Below are positions 1 to 9,249 of a stretch of DNA of 64,000 nucleotides, piece by piece. The stretch is from Lichenifustis flavocetrariae (lineage in GTDB: Bacteria > Pseudomonadota > Alphaproteobacteria > Rhizobiales > Beijerinckiaceae). A program made the translations under genes and the position numbers. Position 1 is the stretch's first letter, and each line of letters opens with the position of its first letter. The stretch covers positions 243,227-307,226 of the forward strand of contig NZ_JAMOIM010000005.1 in NCBI RefSeq assembly GCF_026130545.1, written 5' to 3'. The notes under the pieces are model-generated. The model was not told the DNA's origin, ran no database searches, and worked only from the letters and a program-made list of their open reading frames with translations.

Positions 1-463
1 GCTGTCCACCAGATAGCTGGGCCGGACGGCGCCCGGCCACATGCACAAGCTCGATCATGCCGAGCGCCCGCTCGACGCGGCTGCGCTGCTCGGATTTCGG
101 CACCCGCCGGACAGACAAGGGAAAGGCAATGTTTTCGGCCACCGTCATGTTCGGGAACAGCGCGTAGTTTTGAAACACCATGCCGATGTTGCGTCGGTGC
201 GGCGGCGTCTCGTTCAACCGACTCTGGCCGAGGTAGACCGTGCCGCCGCTCGGCGCTTCGAAGCCTGCGAGCATCATGAGAGTCGTGGTCTTGCCCGACC
301 CCGACGGCCCGAGAAGTGAGAGAAATTCCCCTTCCTGGATCGTGAAATTGAGGTTCCGGGTGACGAAGGTCTCCCCATCATAGGTCTTGTCGATGTTCGA
401 GAACGTCACGAGCGGCTTGGAAGCCGGGAGCCGTTGGTCCACTGACGCTTGCCCGCCAGCCAT
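1..463 (-). CDS. ABC transporter ATP-binding protein, partial (PotA/spermidine-type)
   Basis: This is the N-terminal 154 residues of an ABC ATPase that runs off the left edge. Visible are a Walker A motif (GPSGSGKTT) near residue 50, a Q-loop (VFQNYALFPNMTV) and the signature LSGGQ at the very edge. The FPNMTVAENIAFPL stretch is typical of the CUT1/PotA group that energises uptake of polyamines, amino-acid-like compounds or iron. The ATG at 463 gives MAGGQASVDQRLPAS before the first beta strand. Its permease and binding-protein genes are not in the window. The neighbouring deacylase and deaminase genes suggest an amine or amino-acid substrate, which is inference. Confidence 0.9.
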   Translation of the reverse strand, partial: MAGGQASVDQRLPASKPLVTFSNIDKTYDGETFVTRNLNFTIQEGEFLSLLGPSGSGKTTTLMMLAGFEAPSGGTVYLGQSRLNETPPHRRNIGMVFQNYALFPNMTVAENIAFPLSVRRVPKSEQRSRVERALGMIELVHVAGRRPAQLSGGQ

Positions 464-879
464 CAATGACGCCTGAAGCCGCGCTGCCCGGCGAAGGGCG
501 GAACGAACCCGGCCCGGCCACACGTGCGACGGATCACGGGGCGAGAGGGCCAGGGCGATGCGGGCGGTTCGGTTGCACTCATCGAAACGCCCCTGGCTGC
601 GGAAGTTCGGCTGGCACCGCCCATGGCGGACCCAGGCCACTAAACAAACCTCGACGGATCACGGTCAAGTCCAGCTTTTATGGTGCTCGACCTCGGATAT
701 TCCGAAGCTGGCGTCCGAGCGCCGGGATGCTCCGAAAGGGTGCAGGATCAGCAGGCGATTGTTGAGATGCTGGGCGACAAGCCTATGTTTTAAACGCAAG
801 ACGCCGTTGGCCCTTTCGAAGATCTCAGCCTGGCTGTCACGTGCTCCCGAAGGCTTTTGCGTCCGGCGGCCAGGGTCGC
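464..879. other. Intergenic, no gene recognised
   Basis: About 415 bases between the ABC ATPase start and the LysR stop. Several frames are open but none resembles a protein I recognise, and no clear terminator or RNA gene is seen. The promoter of the ABC ATPase is expected here. Confidence 0.5.
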
Positions 880-1830
880 TCAGCCACTCGCCGGACGCGC
901 CTCGTATTGGGGGGCCACCATACCCGAGATGTAGCTGTCCGAAACGAAGGATTCGCAGTGGGTCGCAAAGGCGCGTACGAGTTGGGTCTGCTCCAACGCT
1001 TTCAGGGTGGCGGAGCCAACGATCATCGGGCGATGTGTCCCGGCCAAGCGCACCCGAACCACCTTGCGGCCATCGAGGGCGACATCCGACCGCGGCCGGA
1101 CATTGAACAGCGTGTAGCCATAACCGTTCGCCACCATGGTCCGTATCACCTCCTGGTGCGCCGAACGTGTCACGATATTGGGGCTGAGCCCCTCCTTGAT
1201 GAACAGGCTCAGAAAATACTCGCGGCTGAGCGGCAGGTCGAGAAGGATCAGCGGTTCGGCCTCGAGCTCCTTGAGGGTCAGGGCCGAGTGGCGCGCAAGC
1301 GGGTGGCCGTCGCTCAGCAGAACATGGGGCGGCAGCCGGGCGAGCGGACGAAAGTCGATGTCGGTCGGCAACTGCAGATCGTAGGTCAGGGCAATGTCGA
1401 TCTGGGACCGCCGAAGCCCTGATAGAAGCTCTTCTTGATTGCCTTCAACATGCCGGACCCGTGTCGCCGGAAACGACTGGGTAAAGGCATGCGCCAGTTC
1501 TGGCGCCAGCATCGGGGCAAGCGTCACCATGCAGCCGAACGACAACGTGCCGCGGATCTGCCCGTGCGCCTCGGAGGCGCAAGTATAGAGCCCCTCCACC
1601 TGGGCGATGACCTTCTTGGCCTCGAACAACATGCTTCGTCCGGTCGGCGTGAGGGACAGCCCTTGCGCGTGATGGCGGATGAAGAGCTGGACGCCGAACT
1701 CCTGTTCGAGATGCGAGATCGCGGCCGAAATCGACGGCTGCGAGATGTGGACACGCTCGGACCCCAACGTGATGCTGCCCGTTTCGCCAGCTGCGATGAA
1801 ATACTCGAGCTGACGTAGAGTGAAACGCAC
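880..1830 (-). CDS. LysR-family transcriptional regulator
   Basis: A 316-residue LysR regulator of normal family length. The N-terminal winged helix-turn-helix (MRFTLRQLEYFIAAGETGSI, then HISQPSISAAISHLEQ) is followed from about residue 90 by the periplasmic-binding-protein-like effector domain (GTLSFGCMVTLAPMLAPELA). It lies on the same strand as the ArgE-like deacylase 140 bases upstream and precedes the ABC ATPase gene. It probably controls one or both in response to a small-molecule substrate. The effector cannot be inferred from sequence. Confidence 0.9.
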   Translation of the reverse strand: MRFTLRQLEYFIAAGETGSITLGSERVHISQPSISAAISHLEQEFGVQLFIRHHAQGLSLTPTGRSMLFEAKKVIAQVEGLYTCASEAHGQIRGTLSFGCMVTLAPMLAPELAHAFTQSFPATRVRHVEGNQEELLSGLRRSQIDIALTYDLQLPTDIDFRPLARLPPHVLLSDGHPLARHSALTLKELEAEPLILLDLPLSREYFLSLFIKEGLSPNIVTRSAHQEVIRTMVANGYGYTLFNVRPRSDVALDGRKVVRVRLAGTHRPMIVGSATLKALEQTQLVRAFATHCESFVSDSYISGMVAPQYEARPASG

Positions 1831-1970
1831 GAGGCCCTGATCTCCATCGGCCGGTACGCCCCGCCAACGCTCGGGCCGAGGGGCCCCTCAAGGCTGGCTT
1901 TACACGGTCTCACCCGTTCTGTCGCGACGGGCGTCTCTGGGCAGGGTCGACCACAGTGCCCGAGCGAGGC

Positions 1971-3116
1971 TCAAAGGCAGCGTTTGAGCAGTCGCTCCAT
2001 CATTCGATCGCAGGCCTCGAGCTGATCGAGCGCGATGAACTCGTCGGCCTTATGACCCTGGTCCATCGAACCCGGACCGCAGACCACGACCGGTACGCCG
2101 AGCTGTTCCGTGAACAGCCCCCCTTCGGTGCCGAACGCAACCTTGCTGGTCTCGGGCTCGTCCACGAGACCTTCGACGAAGCGCACCACCTCGGCGTCCG
2201 GTGGAGTGGCGAGACCTGGATATCGATTGAACACCTCAATGCGGATGTCGGCCTGGGGGAATGCCCGCCGGTTCCGGTCGGAGATCGCCGCGGCCGCATC
2301 CATCAGCCCGCCCAGAATGGCCTCGCTGTCGTCCTCCGCGATATTGCGGATCTCGAAATCGATCGTGCACCGGTCCGGGACGATGTTGAGCGCCGTGCCG
2401 CCGGCGATGCGACCCACGTGGAGGGTCGAATAGGGGACATCGTAGTCCGGGTCGCGCGCACCTTCCCGCGCGAGATCGTCTTGCCGCGTGCGCACGGCCG
2501 CCACGAAATCGCAGGCGAGGTGGATGGCGTTGAGCGCGCGCGGCGCAAGCGCCGAATGGGCTGCGACGCCGCAGCAGGTTGCCCGTGCGCCGATCTTGCC
2601 TTTGTGACCCGTCGCGATCCGCATGGACGTGGGCTCCCCCACGATGGCCAACCGGGGCTGCAAACCGCGCGCCGCAAGACTTGCGAGCATCGGCCTGACC
2701 CCGACGCAACCTGTCTCCTCGTCATGGCTGAAGGCGAGGTGGATGGGCGTGCGCAACGTCGCCTGGGCGGCGTGATCGACAAGTCGCAGGGCAGCTGCCA
2801 GGAAGCCCTTCATATCAGTCGTCCCACGCCCGAAGGCCCGCCCGTCATCTAGCGTCAGGCGGAACGGATCGGTGGTCCAGGGCTGGCCGTCGACCGGCAC
2901 CACATCCGTGTGGCCGGACAGCAGGATGCCGGGTATGTCGGCGGGGCCAACGGTTGCGAACAGGTTGGCCTTGCGTCCGGCCTCCGCCTCGAACAGCTCC
3001 GCTTGCACGCCGCGTGCGGCGAGATAGTGCCTGACGAACTCGATCAGCGCGCGATTGGGGTCGCGGCTGACGGTGGGAAACGCCACGAGGCGATCGAGGA
3101 GCTCGAGCGTGGTCAT
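1971..3116 (-). CDS. argE: Acetylornithine deacetylase / M20 amidohydrolase
   Basis: An ArgE-like M20 metallopeptidase that hydrolyses N-acyl amino acids; acetylornithine to ornithine is the reference reaction. Metal-site motifs are all present: SGHTDVVPVDGQ (His, Asp), GRGTTDMKGFLA (bridging Asp), HDEETGC (catalytic Glu pair), EPTSMR and a terminal GHKADEF His. The protein beginning MTTLELLDRLVAFPTVS is about 381 residues, normal for ArgE. A TTG start at 3146 overlaps the monooxygenase stop by four bases and has an AAGG upstream, so a longer form of 391 residues is possible. Position within a catabolic cluster suggests it may act on a catabolic N-acyl substrate rather than in arginine synthesis. 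Confidence 0.85.
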   Translation of the reverse strand: MTTLELLDRLVAFPTVSRDPNRALIEFVRHYLAARGVQAELFEAEAGRKANLFATVGPADIPGILLSGHTDVVPVDGQPWTTDPFRLTLDDGRAFGRGTTDMKGFLAAALRLVDHAAQATLRTPIHLAFSHDEETGCVGVRPMLASLAARGLQPRLAIVGEPTSMRIATGHKGKIGARATCCGVAAHSALAPRALNAIHLACDFVAAVRTRQDDLAREGARDPDYDVPYSTLHVGRIAGGTALNIVPDRCTIDFEIRNIAEDDSEAILGGLMDAAAAISDRNRRAFPQADIRIEVFNRYPGLATPPDAEVVRFVEGLVDEPETSKVAFGTEGGLFTEQLGVPVVVCGPGSMDQGHKADEFIALDQLEACDRMMERLLKRCL

Positions 3117-3142
3117 GCGTTCTCGTCTACGGGAGGAGGTGT

Positions 3143-4423
3143 TCAAGCGACCTTGTCGACGGGTTGGGACAACGGAGGTGGCTCATAGGCTAGGTACTTG
3201 GCCTGGGTTGCGATGCGATCGGCCAGGTACTTGGCATCGTGCCAGACACCCCAGATGAAACTCGAGCCGCGGCGCGTCTGCCAGGGTAGGCCCAGGAAGA
3301 AGATGCCGGGCTCCGATCCGACGCCGCGCGTCTGCTTCGGCAAGCCGTTTTGGTCAAGCACTTCGGGAGGGAGCCAATTGTAGTCGACCGAGTAGCCGGT
3401 GGCCCAAAGGATCGACGTGATGCCGGTCTGCCGAGGATCGAGCGTTCGGATCAGGTGGGTGAGGCAGTCCGGGTCGGGCCCGATCACCCGAGCCTCGGGG
3501 TCGGGGGGCAGATCAAGGCCGTTGCGGGCCACATAGGCGTCGGCCTCGTCGAGCAGTCCCAGGTAGTTGGCGTCGCCCCCAGCGATGTTCTCGCGGAGAT
3601 CGCCCGCAAAGGTCAGCAAGCCGCCATGGTACGTTTCCGTGCGCCCGAGCAACACAATGCCGGCGGCCGCGAGCCGCCGAAAGTCGATCGTTTCGCCGCC
3701 GTGGGCACCACTCACCGCGATCGTGACATGCTGCATGTTCGGACCCGGCGACTCGAGATCCCACTTGCCGAGCACGCCGAGCCACCAGCAGAAATCCCGG
3801 CCCCGGTAGGCGCGGGGTGGACGCCCGTGCGGTCCAACCGACAAGTAGACGCGTCGGCCTGCGCGCAGCAGCTCATCGGCGATTTGCACGCCCGACGAGC
3901 CCGCCCCGACGACCAGGACGGCGCCGGCCGGGAGCTGCTTCGGATTGCGGTAGTCGGCCGAATGCAGCTGCGTGAGGCCGGCCGCATCCGGCACGACCGC
4001 AGGCCGGACGGGGTTCTGGAAAGGACCCGTCGCGGCCACCACGTTGAGCGCCTCGACAATGCCTTGAGATGTCTCGACCATGAAGCCCGGACAGCCGGGC
4101 CGACGATGCACCTTGCGCACTTCGACACCGCAGCGGACCGGTGCCTCAATCATCTTTGCATAATCGACGAAATAGTCGGCGACCTGCTCCTTTGTCACGA
4201 AACTGTCGGGATGGGCGTCGGCGAAGACCATGCCGGGAAAGCGGTCGTGCCAGGCCGGGCCGTTGGCTACAAGCGAGTCCCAACGGCCCGAGCGCCAGCG
4301 CTCGGCGATGCGGGCGCGTTCGAGCACGAGGTGCGGCAGGCCATGCGCCCGAAGATGCTCGCTCATGGCCAGTCCCGCCTGGCCGGCGCCGACCACGAGC
4401 GTGTTGATCTTGTCGACTGACAT
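3143..4423 (-). CDS. Flavin-containing monooxygenase-like protein (CzcO/FMO family)
   Basis: A 426-residue FAD and NAD(P)H dependent oxygenase. Two Rossmann motifs are visible: GAGQAGLAMSEHL near residue 12 for FAD and GAGSSGVQIADEL near residue 175 for NAD(P)H. The linker LHSADYRNP resembles the FMO fingerprint, and the C-terminal LWATGYSVDYNWLP is the usual ATG-type motif. Such enzymes oxygenate amines, thiols or ketones. The gene sits between the DUF1028 gene and argE and abuts argE, suggesting co-expression and oxidation of a nitrogenous substrate. The exact substrate is unknown. Confidence 0.85.
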   Translation of the reverse strand: MSVDKINTLVVGAGQAGLAMSEHLRAHGLPHLVLERARIAERWRSGRWDSLVANGPAWHDRFPGMVFADAHPDSFVTKEQVADYFVDYAKMIEAPVRCGVEVRKVHRRPGCPGFMVETSQGIVEALNVVAATGPFQNPVRPAVVPDAAGLTQLHSADYRNPKQLPAGAVLVVGAGSSGVQIADELLRAGRRVYLSVGPHGRPPRAYRGRDFCWWLGVLGKWDLESPGPNMQHVTIAVSGAHGGETIDFRRLAAAGIVLLGRTETYHGGLLTFAGDLRENIAGGDANYLGLLDEADAYVARNGLDLPPDPEARVIGPDPDCLTHLIRTLDPRQTGITSILWATGYSVDYNWLPPEVLDQNGLPKQTRGVGSEPGIFFLGLPWQTRRGSSFIWGVWHDAKYLADRIATQAKYLAYEPPPLSQPVDKVA

Positions 4424-4600
4424 TGGTGAGACTTCCTTCCTGAGCGATCCGGGACGCCCGCGGGTCCGGAAGACAGACCGTGCCGGATGAGGGCCAGGGC
4501 GCCTGATCTGCCACCAGCGTAGCGGATGCGGCCAGCCCGGAAAGCAGGGTTAACCGAAACCGCGCGTCGGTATTTCCGAGGCGGCAGGCCTGGCGCCGAA

Positions 4601-5275
4601 TTACAGATCTCCCGGCACCCCGTAGCTCGGCGCACCCGTCGGATGAAGAGCGCGGATCACATAGGCGTCGAGTTGAGGCTGGTACAGAGCCCAGAGCGCC
4701 TCGACACCAGCAATCGGGCAATCCTGCGTCCAGTCCACCCGCAGATCCGCCACGGGCCAGGACACGGCATCGACGAGTTTCAGACCCGCCGAATGGATCG
4801 GCCCGGCTTCGCCGCCGCGGGCGAGGCCCGCCCGCATGGCGAGAAGCAGGCGATCGCCCAGGTGGCCCTGCGAGGCCTCGAAGCTCTCCACCATGGCGGC
4901 CGGCACCTGCGGGTCCGCCAGGAGGTTGCCGCCGCAAGCGACGTTTTCGCCTTCGGCGCTCGCCCACACCCCAAGCGCCCGCGGTCCGGAATGGGTCGCG
5001 GTCCGCCCACGGTTGTCGACCGCCAGCACCTGCCGATAGTCCATGTGCTCCGTCGAGCCGCGCAAGGCCGCAATCGCCTGCTCGGCACTCGCCCCGAGTG
5101 CCATCAGGTCGAGCACACGGGGGCCAAGCGCCGGGTCGGTGATGTTCTGGCTCGCCACCGCCCCGACGCCCGCCCGCGCATGGGCGCAACGGGCTGCCAC
5201 CGCAGGCGACGATGACGCGACCGCCATTCCAAACCAACCTGTCTCGGCACAGCGCGCAACGATCGAGAATGTCAT
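4601..5275 (-). CDS. DUF1028 family protein
   Basis: A 224-residue protein beginning MTFSIVARCAETGWFGMAVASSSPAVAARCAHA, the hallmark opening of the DUF1028 family (an Ntn-hydrolase-like fold of unsettled function). The GVGAVASQN stretch and the DYRQVLAVD region also fit the family. The ATG overlaps the stop codon of the upstream RidA gene by four bases (ATGA), implying translational coupling. DUF1028 genes commonly sit with RidA, M20 deacylases and ABC transporters in amino-acid-derivative catabolic clusters, as here. No biochemical role can be stated with confidence. Confidence 0.85.
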   Translation of the reverse strand: MTFSIVARCAETGWFGMAVASSSPAVAARCAHARAGVGAVASQNITDPALGPRVLDLMALGASAEQAIAALRGSTEHMDYRQVLAVDNRGRTATHSGPRALGVWASAEGENVACGGNLLADPQVPAAMVESFEASQGHLGDRLLLAMRAGLARGGEAGPIHSAGLKLVDAVSWPVADLRVDWTQDCPIAGVEALWALYQPQLDAYVIRALHPTGAPSYGVPGDL

Positions 5276-5697
5276 GGACGGGCCTCGGGTATGACCGCGA
5301 TCGCGTCGACCTCGACCAGCCATTCCGGCCGGGCGAGGGCCGAGACCACGATGCCGGTCGAGACCGGGAACACGCCCTTCAACCACTTGCCAACGACGCG
5401 ATAGACCGCCTCCCGGTAGCGCGGGTCGACGATATAGATCGTGATTTTGCAGATGTGCTCAAGCTCGGAGCCGGCTTCCCTCAGCAGTGTGGCGATGTTG
5501 GACATCGCCCGCTCGGTCTGCCCCGCGGCATCGCCGATCGCCACGCTTGCGGCCGTGTCGAGGTCCTGCCCGATCTGGCCGCGCACGAACACCATGGTGC
5601 CCCGCGCCACCACGGTCTGGCACAAGTCGTTGTCGAGCTTCTGCTCGGGATAGGTGTCCTTTGTGTTGAAAGGTCGAACGCGTGTATGGACCGTCAT
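5272..5697 (-). CDS. RidA family protein (reactive imine/enamine deaminase)
   Basis: A 141-residue RidA/YjgF-type protein. The body reads DLCQTVVARGTMVFVRGQIG, then QTERAMSNIATLLREAGSELEHICKITIYI, which are the conserved family blocks. RidA proteins hydrolyse reactive enamine/imine intermediates such as 2-aminoacrylate. The start MTVHTRVRPFN is chosen because GGAG lies about ten bases upstream and the family begins there; the open frame extends 60 residues further upstream without family similarity. It is coupled to the DUF1028 gene by an ATGA overlap. Confidence 0.88.
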   Translation of the reverse strand: MTVHTRVRPFNTKDTYPEQKLDNDLCQTVVARGTMVFVRGQIGQDLDTAASVAIGDAAGQTERAMSNIATLLREAGSELEHICKITIYIVDPRYREAVYRVVGKWLKGVFPVSTGIVVSALARPEWLVEVDAIAVIPEARP

Positions 5698-5913
5698 GGG
5701 GCACGTCTCCAAAGGCGAGCACGGGTGGAGGTCGACCCTGAAGCTCAGCATCCCATAGATGTGCGGCAGGTCGCCACCATGCCGCAAGACGGCAATTGCG
5801 TTGCATTGCTTTGCAAAATCCTCGGAACTCGTCGGGAGCTGGGGCGCGGGATACAGGCCCCGGATCCGATGCCTCATCCGCGATGATCGCCGCCGCGGCT
5901 TGAGCCATCCGGG

Positions 5914-7212
5914 TCAGTCAGCGAGCAACTGCCCTTTGCTGAGCCGGAAGGCGGCGGCGCGGCGATGCCCTTCCATGCCCTCCGTCGCGCTCTGCCTGAT
6001 CGCTGGGGGCGCAACCGCGGCCACGCCGCGCTCGTCGAGCCACAGATGGGTGCAGATCTTCACGTAGGATCCGACCCAGAGGCCCCCCGTGTAGCGGCCG
6101 GCCGCCATGGTGGGGAGCGTGTGGTTCGTGCCGCAGCACTTGTCGGAGTAGACCACACTGGAGAGCGGGCCGATGAACAGCGAACCGTAGTTGCGCAGGA
6201 CCTTGGCCGTGGCGTGCGGATCGCGGGTGTGAACCTGCAGATGCTCGGCCGCGATGAAATCCGAGTAGCCGATCATGGCCTGCTCGTCGGCGCAGACCAC
6301 GATCTCTCCGTAATCGCGCCAGGCTTCGCCTGCGACGTTGGCGGTCGACAGGGTCTTGAGCTGACGTTCGACCTCCACGAGCGTAGCCTCCGCCAGGGCG
6401 CGGTCGGTCGTGATGAGCCCGACCCGGGTCCGCACGTCGTGTTCGGCCTGGGCCAAGAGGTCGGTCGCGATCATCTCCGGGTCGCCGGTCTCGTCGGCGA
6501 CCACGAAAATCTCGCTCGGACCGGCCAACTGGTCGATGCCGACGGGGCCGAAGACCTGCCGCTTCGCTTCGTTCACATAGGCGTTGCCCGGGCCGGCGAT
6601 CTTGTCGACAGCCGGGACGCTCTCTGTGCCGAAGGCCATCGCGGCGATCGCCTGCGCGCCGCCGATCCGGAAGATGCGGTCGGCGCCGGCCAAGTGGCAG
6701 CCGGCGATCATGGCCGAGTGGGCGCCCGGGGGTAGACAGGCGATCACCGTGTCGCATCCTGCGACCTTGGCCGGAACGATAGTCATCACGGGCGCCGAGA
6801 GGATCGGGTAGCGGCCGCCGGGCACATAGGCGCCGATCGTCTCGATCGGGATCACCCGATGGCCGAGGTTCAGGCCCGGCAGCGCCTCGATCTCGAGCGG
6901 CAGCATCGTGGCGAGCTGCGCCTCCGCAAAGGCACGCACGCGGGCGATGGCGAACTCGGTGTCCCGGCGGGTTTGCGGGTCAAGGGCCTCCAGCGCCGCA
7001 TGGCGGTCGGCCATGGACACCTCGAACTCGGGCACGTCGGACTTGTCGAAAACCTTTGAATACTCGCGAACGGCCGCGTCGCCCCGCGCGCGGACGGCGG
7101 CAAGAACCTCCTTGACCGTGCCCTCGATGGCGACGTTGTCGACCTCGGCGTCGCGCTTGGATGTTTTGACGTATTGGATCTTCGCTCTCAGCGACATAGC
7201 CGACACCTGCAT
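5914..7212 (-). CDS. Histidinol dehydrogenase family protein (HisD paralogue)
   Basis: A roughly 430-residue HisD-fold NAD-dependent dehydrogenase. Family landmarks are GAYVPGGRYPILSAPVMT, IGGAQAIAAMAFGT, KIAGPGNAYVNEAKR, the LLAQAEHDVRT zinc-ligand block, CCGTNHTLPT and EGHRRAAAF near the C-terminus. Context with RidA, DUF1028, a monooxygenase and ArgE argues for a catabolic paralogue oxidising an amino alcohol or diol rather than the histidine pathway enzyme. The ATG at 7212 has GGAG ten bases upstream; the ATG at 7197 is an alternative. The frame stays open for 188 residues upstream, but that part belongs to a regulator remnant. Confidence 0.85.
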   Translation of the reverse strand: MQVSAMSLRAKIQYVKTSKRDAEVDNVAIEGTVKEVLAAVRARGDAAVREYSKVFDKSDVPEFEVSMADRHAALEALDPQTRRDTEFAIARVRAFAEAQLATMLPLEIEALPGLNLGHRVIPIETIGAYVPGGRYPILSAPVMTIVPAKVAGCDTVIACLPPGAHSAMIAGCHLAGADRIFRIGGAQAIAAMAFGTESVPAVDKIAGPGNAYVNEAKRQVFGPVGIDQLAGPSEIFVVADETGDPEMIATDLLAQAEHDVRTRVGLITTDRALAEATLVEVERQLKTLSTANVAGEAWRDYGEIVVCADEQAMIGYSDFIAAEHLQVHTRDPHATAKVLRNYGSLFIGPLSSVVYSDKCCGTNHTLPTMAAGRYTGGLWVGSYVKICTHLWLDERGVAAVAPPAIRQSATEGMEGHRRAAAFRLSKGQLLAD

Positions 7213-7379
7213 GGGACACTCCGATCGAGAACAGCCTGCACCCTCTCGGGAATGCCACGACACATCAACTTGTGAAACGCGTATGGTGAGAATTCTGCAC
7301 AGACGCGGTCGGCACGCAGCTGGACGCGGTGAGGTCCACGCGATCGAACCCAACACCATGAATGTCTCGGGAGCGCTCC

Positions 7380-7776
7380 GCTCCAACACGTGCGCCGGGT
7401 CTCGCATGGCTCCGACAGCGCGCATGCGCTCGCGGCCAGCGCGCGCCAGCTGACCAGCGACGCAGAAGCCGAGCAGATGGATGATTCTCATCGCGCTGAT
7501 GTCGCTGTCGAAGGCCCAGGTGCTGCGGCCCTCGCAAACGATCGTCCAGGTCGCGAGGTCCTTGAATGCGCCGCAGGTGGGATCGCTGATCAGAAGGATG
7601 CGATTGTCGCTGGTCTTCGCCGCTTCCAGAGCGAGGCGAGCGGCGGCGTGCGGCTGCGGAGGTCGACCGCGACGACGAGGTCGTTCCTGTTCATGTCGGT
7701 CAGGTACTCGGACAGGGTCTCTCCGGCCACCATCAACATGCAATTCGAGCTGGGGCCGCACGGGTCGCGCTGGCAC
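7380..7776 (-). pseudogene. MurR/RpiR-type regulator remnant (SIS domain), frameshifted
   Basis: Upstream of the HisD-like gene, two frames together read like the sugar isomerase (SIS) domain of an RpiR regulator. One frame gives MLMVAGETLSEYLTDMNRND then LVVAVDLR; a second gives ARLALEAAKTSDNRILLISD followed by DISAMRIIHLLGFCVAG. The shift lies near 7650. The N-terminal helix-turn-helix part was not found, and the second frame has lost its stop, running open into the HisD-like gene. RpiR regulators often control such catabolic genes, so this was probably the local regulator. A sequencing error could explain the single shift but not the missing N-terminus. Confidence 0.55.
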
Positions 7777-7999
7777 AGGCCTTGATGGCTGGCGCCTGCG
7801 ACCTGGCGCTTACGGAAGGGTGCATGCTCAATAGTCCGGTGGCGGGCCTCGGCGCGGCAATAGCTGCCGTAGCCTCGGACCGTCTTGCTCCACGTCCAGC
7901 AGCCGTGCTTCCGTGAGCCCCTACTGGGCGTCCGGACTCACTAATGTTCGCTGTCTGATAAGCGCGACAGAACCGTGGCCCTGAGGCGATGCCATCCCT

Positions 8000-9064
8000 T
8001 CATCTGACGATCGTTACCAGGCTCCGGCGGATGGTCGCTTCGACCATGTCGACCAATTGCGCATGGATCGCCCGACGCGACGGTCCCGCGCCGTCCGAAC
8101 AGATCGGCTCTTCGATACCTTCCGACGCGGCGGCTTCGGCGGCACCGGGCTTGCACTCGCCGAACATGCTGAAGTGGCTGGCATCCTTGATCACAGCGTA
8201 CTGGGACCTCGTGATTGCCTTTGCGACATCGGCGGCTTGCGCCGTCACGGGGATTTCACCCGGCCGCCCAAGGTTCACCAGATCGACGGGGATGCCGATC
8301 TTCGACAGCGAGCTCTTGTCGAAGACATCCGCCGGGGCCGGATCGATCGCGATGGCAAATCTGATACGCTCATCGCGATGGTCGCGACCGGCATCGTGCA
8401 TGTCCATGGTGTGGAGATCGACGCCGCTCTGCCGAACCCAGCTGCAGAGAGATGGATTGCGGGCATCCACATCGCAGTAGGCCGCCAGGAGCTGCGGGTC
8501 GAAGCGGGCCCCTGCCAACGCCAGCGCGGTACCGCCGCCCATGGAAAGCCCGAGGACGCCGATCTGGTTCGGCGCAAGATGCCGCTCGAAGAGGCTGGTT
8601 CGCCCCATCGCATCCAGGGTCAGCGTGATATCGGCCGGGCGGAGCCAGAGCTTCATGGTCTCGGCGGCGGATCGGTTTTGACCTCCGTTCCCGGGATGGG
8701 TCGGAGCCGCCACAATGAAGCCACGTTGCGCCAAGGGCGCTGCGATCCAGCTCAGCGCCTCGGCGCTTCCTGCAAGCCCTGCCCCATGCGACAGAAGCAC
8801 AAGCGGGAAGCGGCCATCCGCGATCGGCGCGTCCAATCGGGCCGAGGTGCCGCGGAAAAACGGAGTGTCTCCCAAGACGATCTCCTCACCGCCGGGAGCC
8901 GCCGGGTACCAGACGGTGACATCGAGAGGGCGTCCGCGCTCTGCTGAGGGGACCTCTCGCCTGTAGACGCCCACACCCCTCTTGGCGGTCTCAGCCTGAG
9001 GCGCGCTTGATGCCAGAAGCGCGATGCTCCCGAACGCCGCCAGGACCAGCTTTCGAAATCCCAT
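8000..9064 (-). CDS. Secreted alpha/beta hydrolase (dienelactone hydrolase/PAF-acetylhydrolase-like)
   Basis: A 354-residue serine hydrolase. An N-terminal signal peptide (MGFRKLVLAAFGSIALLASSAPQA) points to the periplasm. The fold is marked by PLVLLSHGAGLAGS (oxyanion strand), the nucleophile elbow GVLGLSMGGGTALAL (GxSxGG) and KDASHFSMFGECKPG carrying the catalytic His. Similar proteins are annotated as dienelactone hydrolase or platelet-activating-factor acetylhydrolase-like esterases. It sits alone between the RpiR remnant and an AraC regulator transcribed in the same direction. The substrate is unknown. Confidence 0.85.
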   Translation of the reverse strand: MGFRKLVLAAFGSIALLASSAPQAETAKRGVGVYRREVPSAERGRPLDVTVWYPAAPGGEEIVLGDTPFFRGTSARLDAPIADGRFPLVLLSHGAGLAGSAEALSWIAAPLAQRGFIVAAPTHPGNGGQNRSAAETMKLWLRPADITLTLDAMGRTSLFERHLAPNQIGVLGLSMGGGTALALAGARFDPQLLAAYCDVDARNPSLCSWVRQSGVDLHTMDMHDAGRDHRDERIRFAIAIDPAPADVFDKSSLSKIGIPVDLVNLGRPGEIPVTAQAADVAKAITRSQYAVIKDASHFSMFGECKPGAAEAAASEGIEEPICSDGAGPSRRAIHAQLVDMVEATIRRSLVTIVR

Positions 9065-9249
9065 CGCGTTGCCCTCCGATCCGCGGTCGTCGTCGAACGC
9101 AACCCGCCGCGATCTTCCGGATGCGGGTTTGGTTCACAGGAGAAGGGATGATCGTCAAACTCGCCGGACGCGTCCTCGAACGTGTTCCTGGACGTCCCGG
9201 ATCATGATTGAGAACGGTCGGATACCAAGTCCCGCCTTCGGGAATGGAG

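Noticed and set aside
5914..7776. A 620-residue SIS-HisD fusion protein
   Set aside because: HisD similarity starts only at 7212/7197 with its own ribosome binding site, and the SIS part is incomplete and frameshifted, so the joined frame is a by-product of decay.
8057..8947. A 296-codon plus-strand frame opposite the secreted hydrolase
   Set aside because: It is the shadow of the real minus-strand gene with a GxSxGG nucleophile and signal peptide; the plus translation has no family features. Many similar long antisense frames in the window (for example 3350-4420, 15098-16582, 23664-24905, 48974-49981) were rejected for the same reason.
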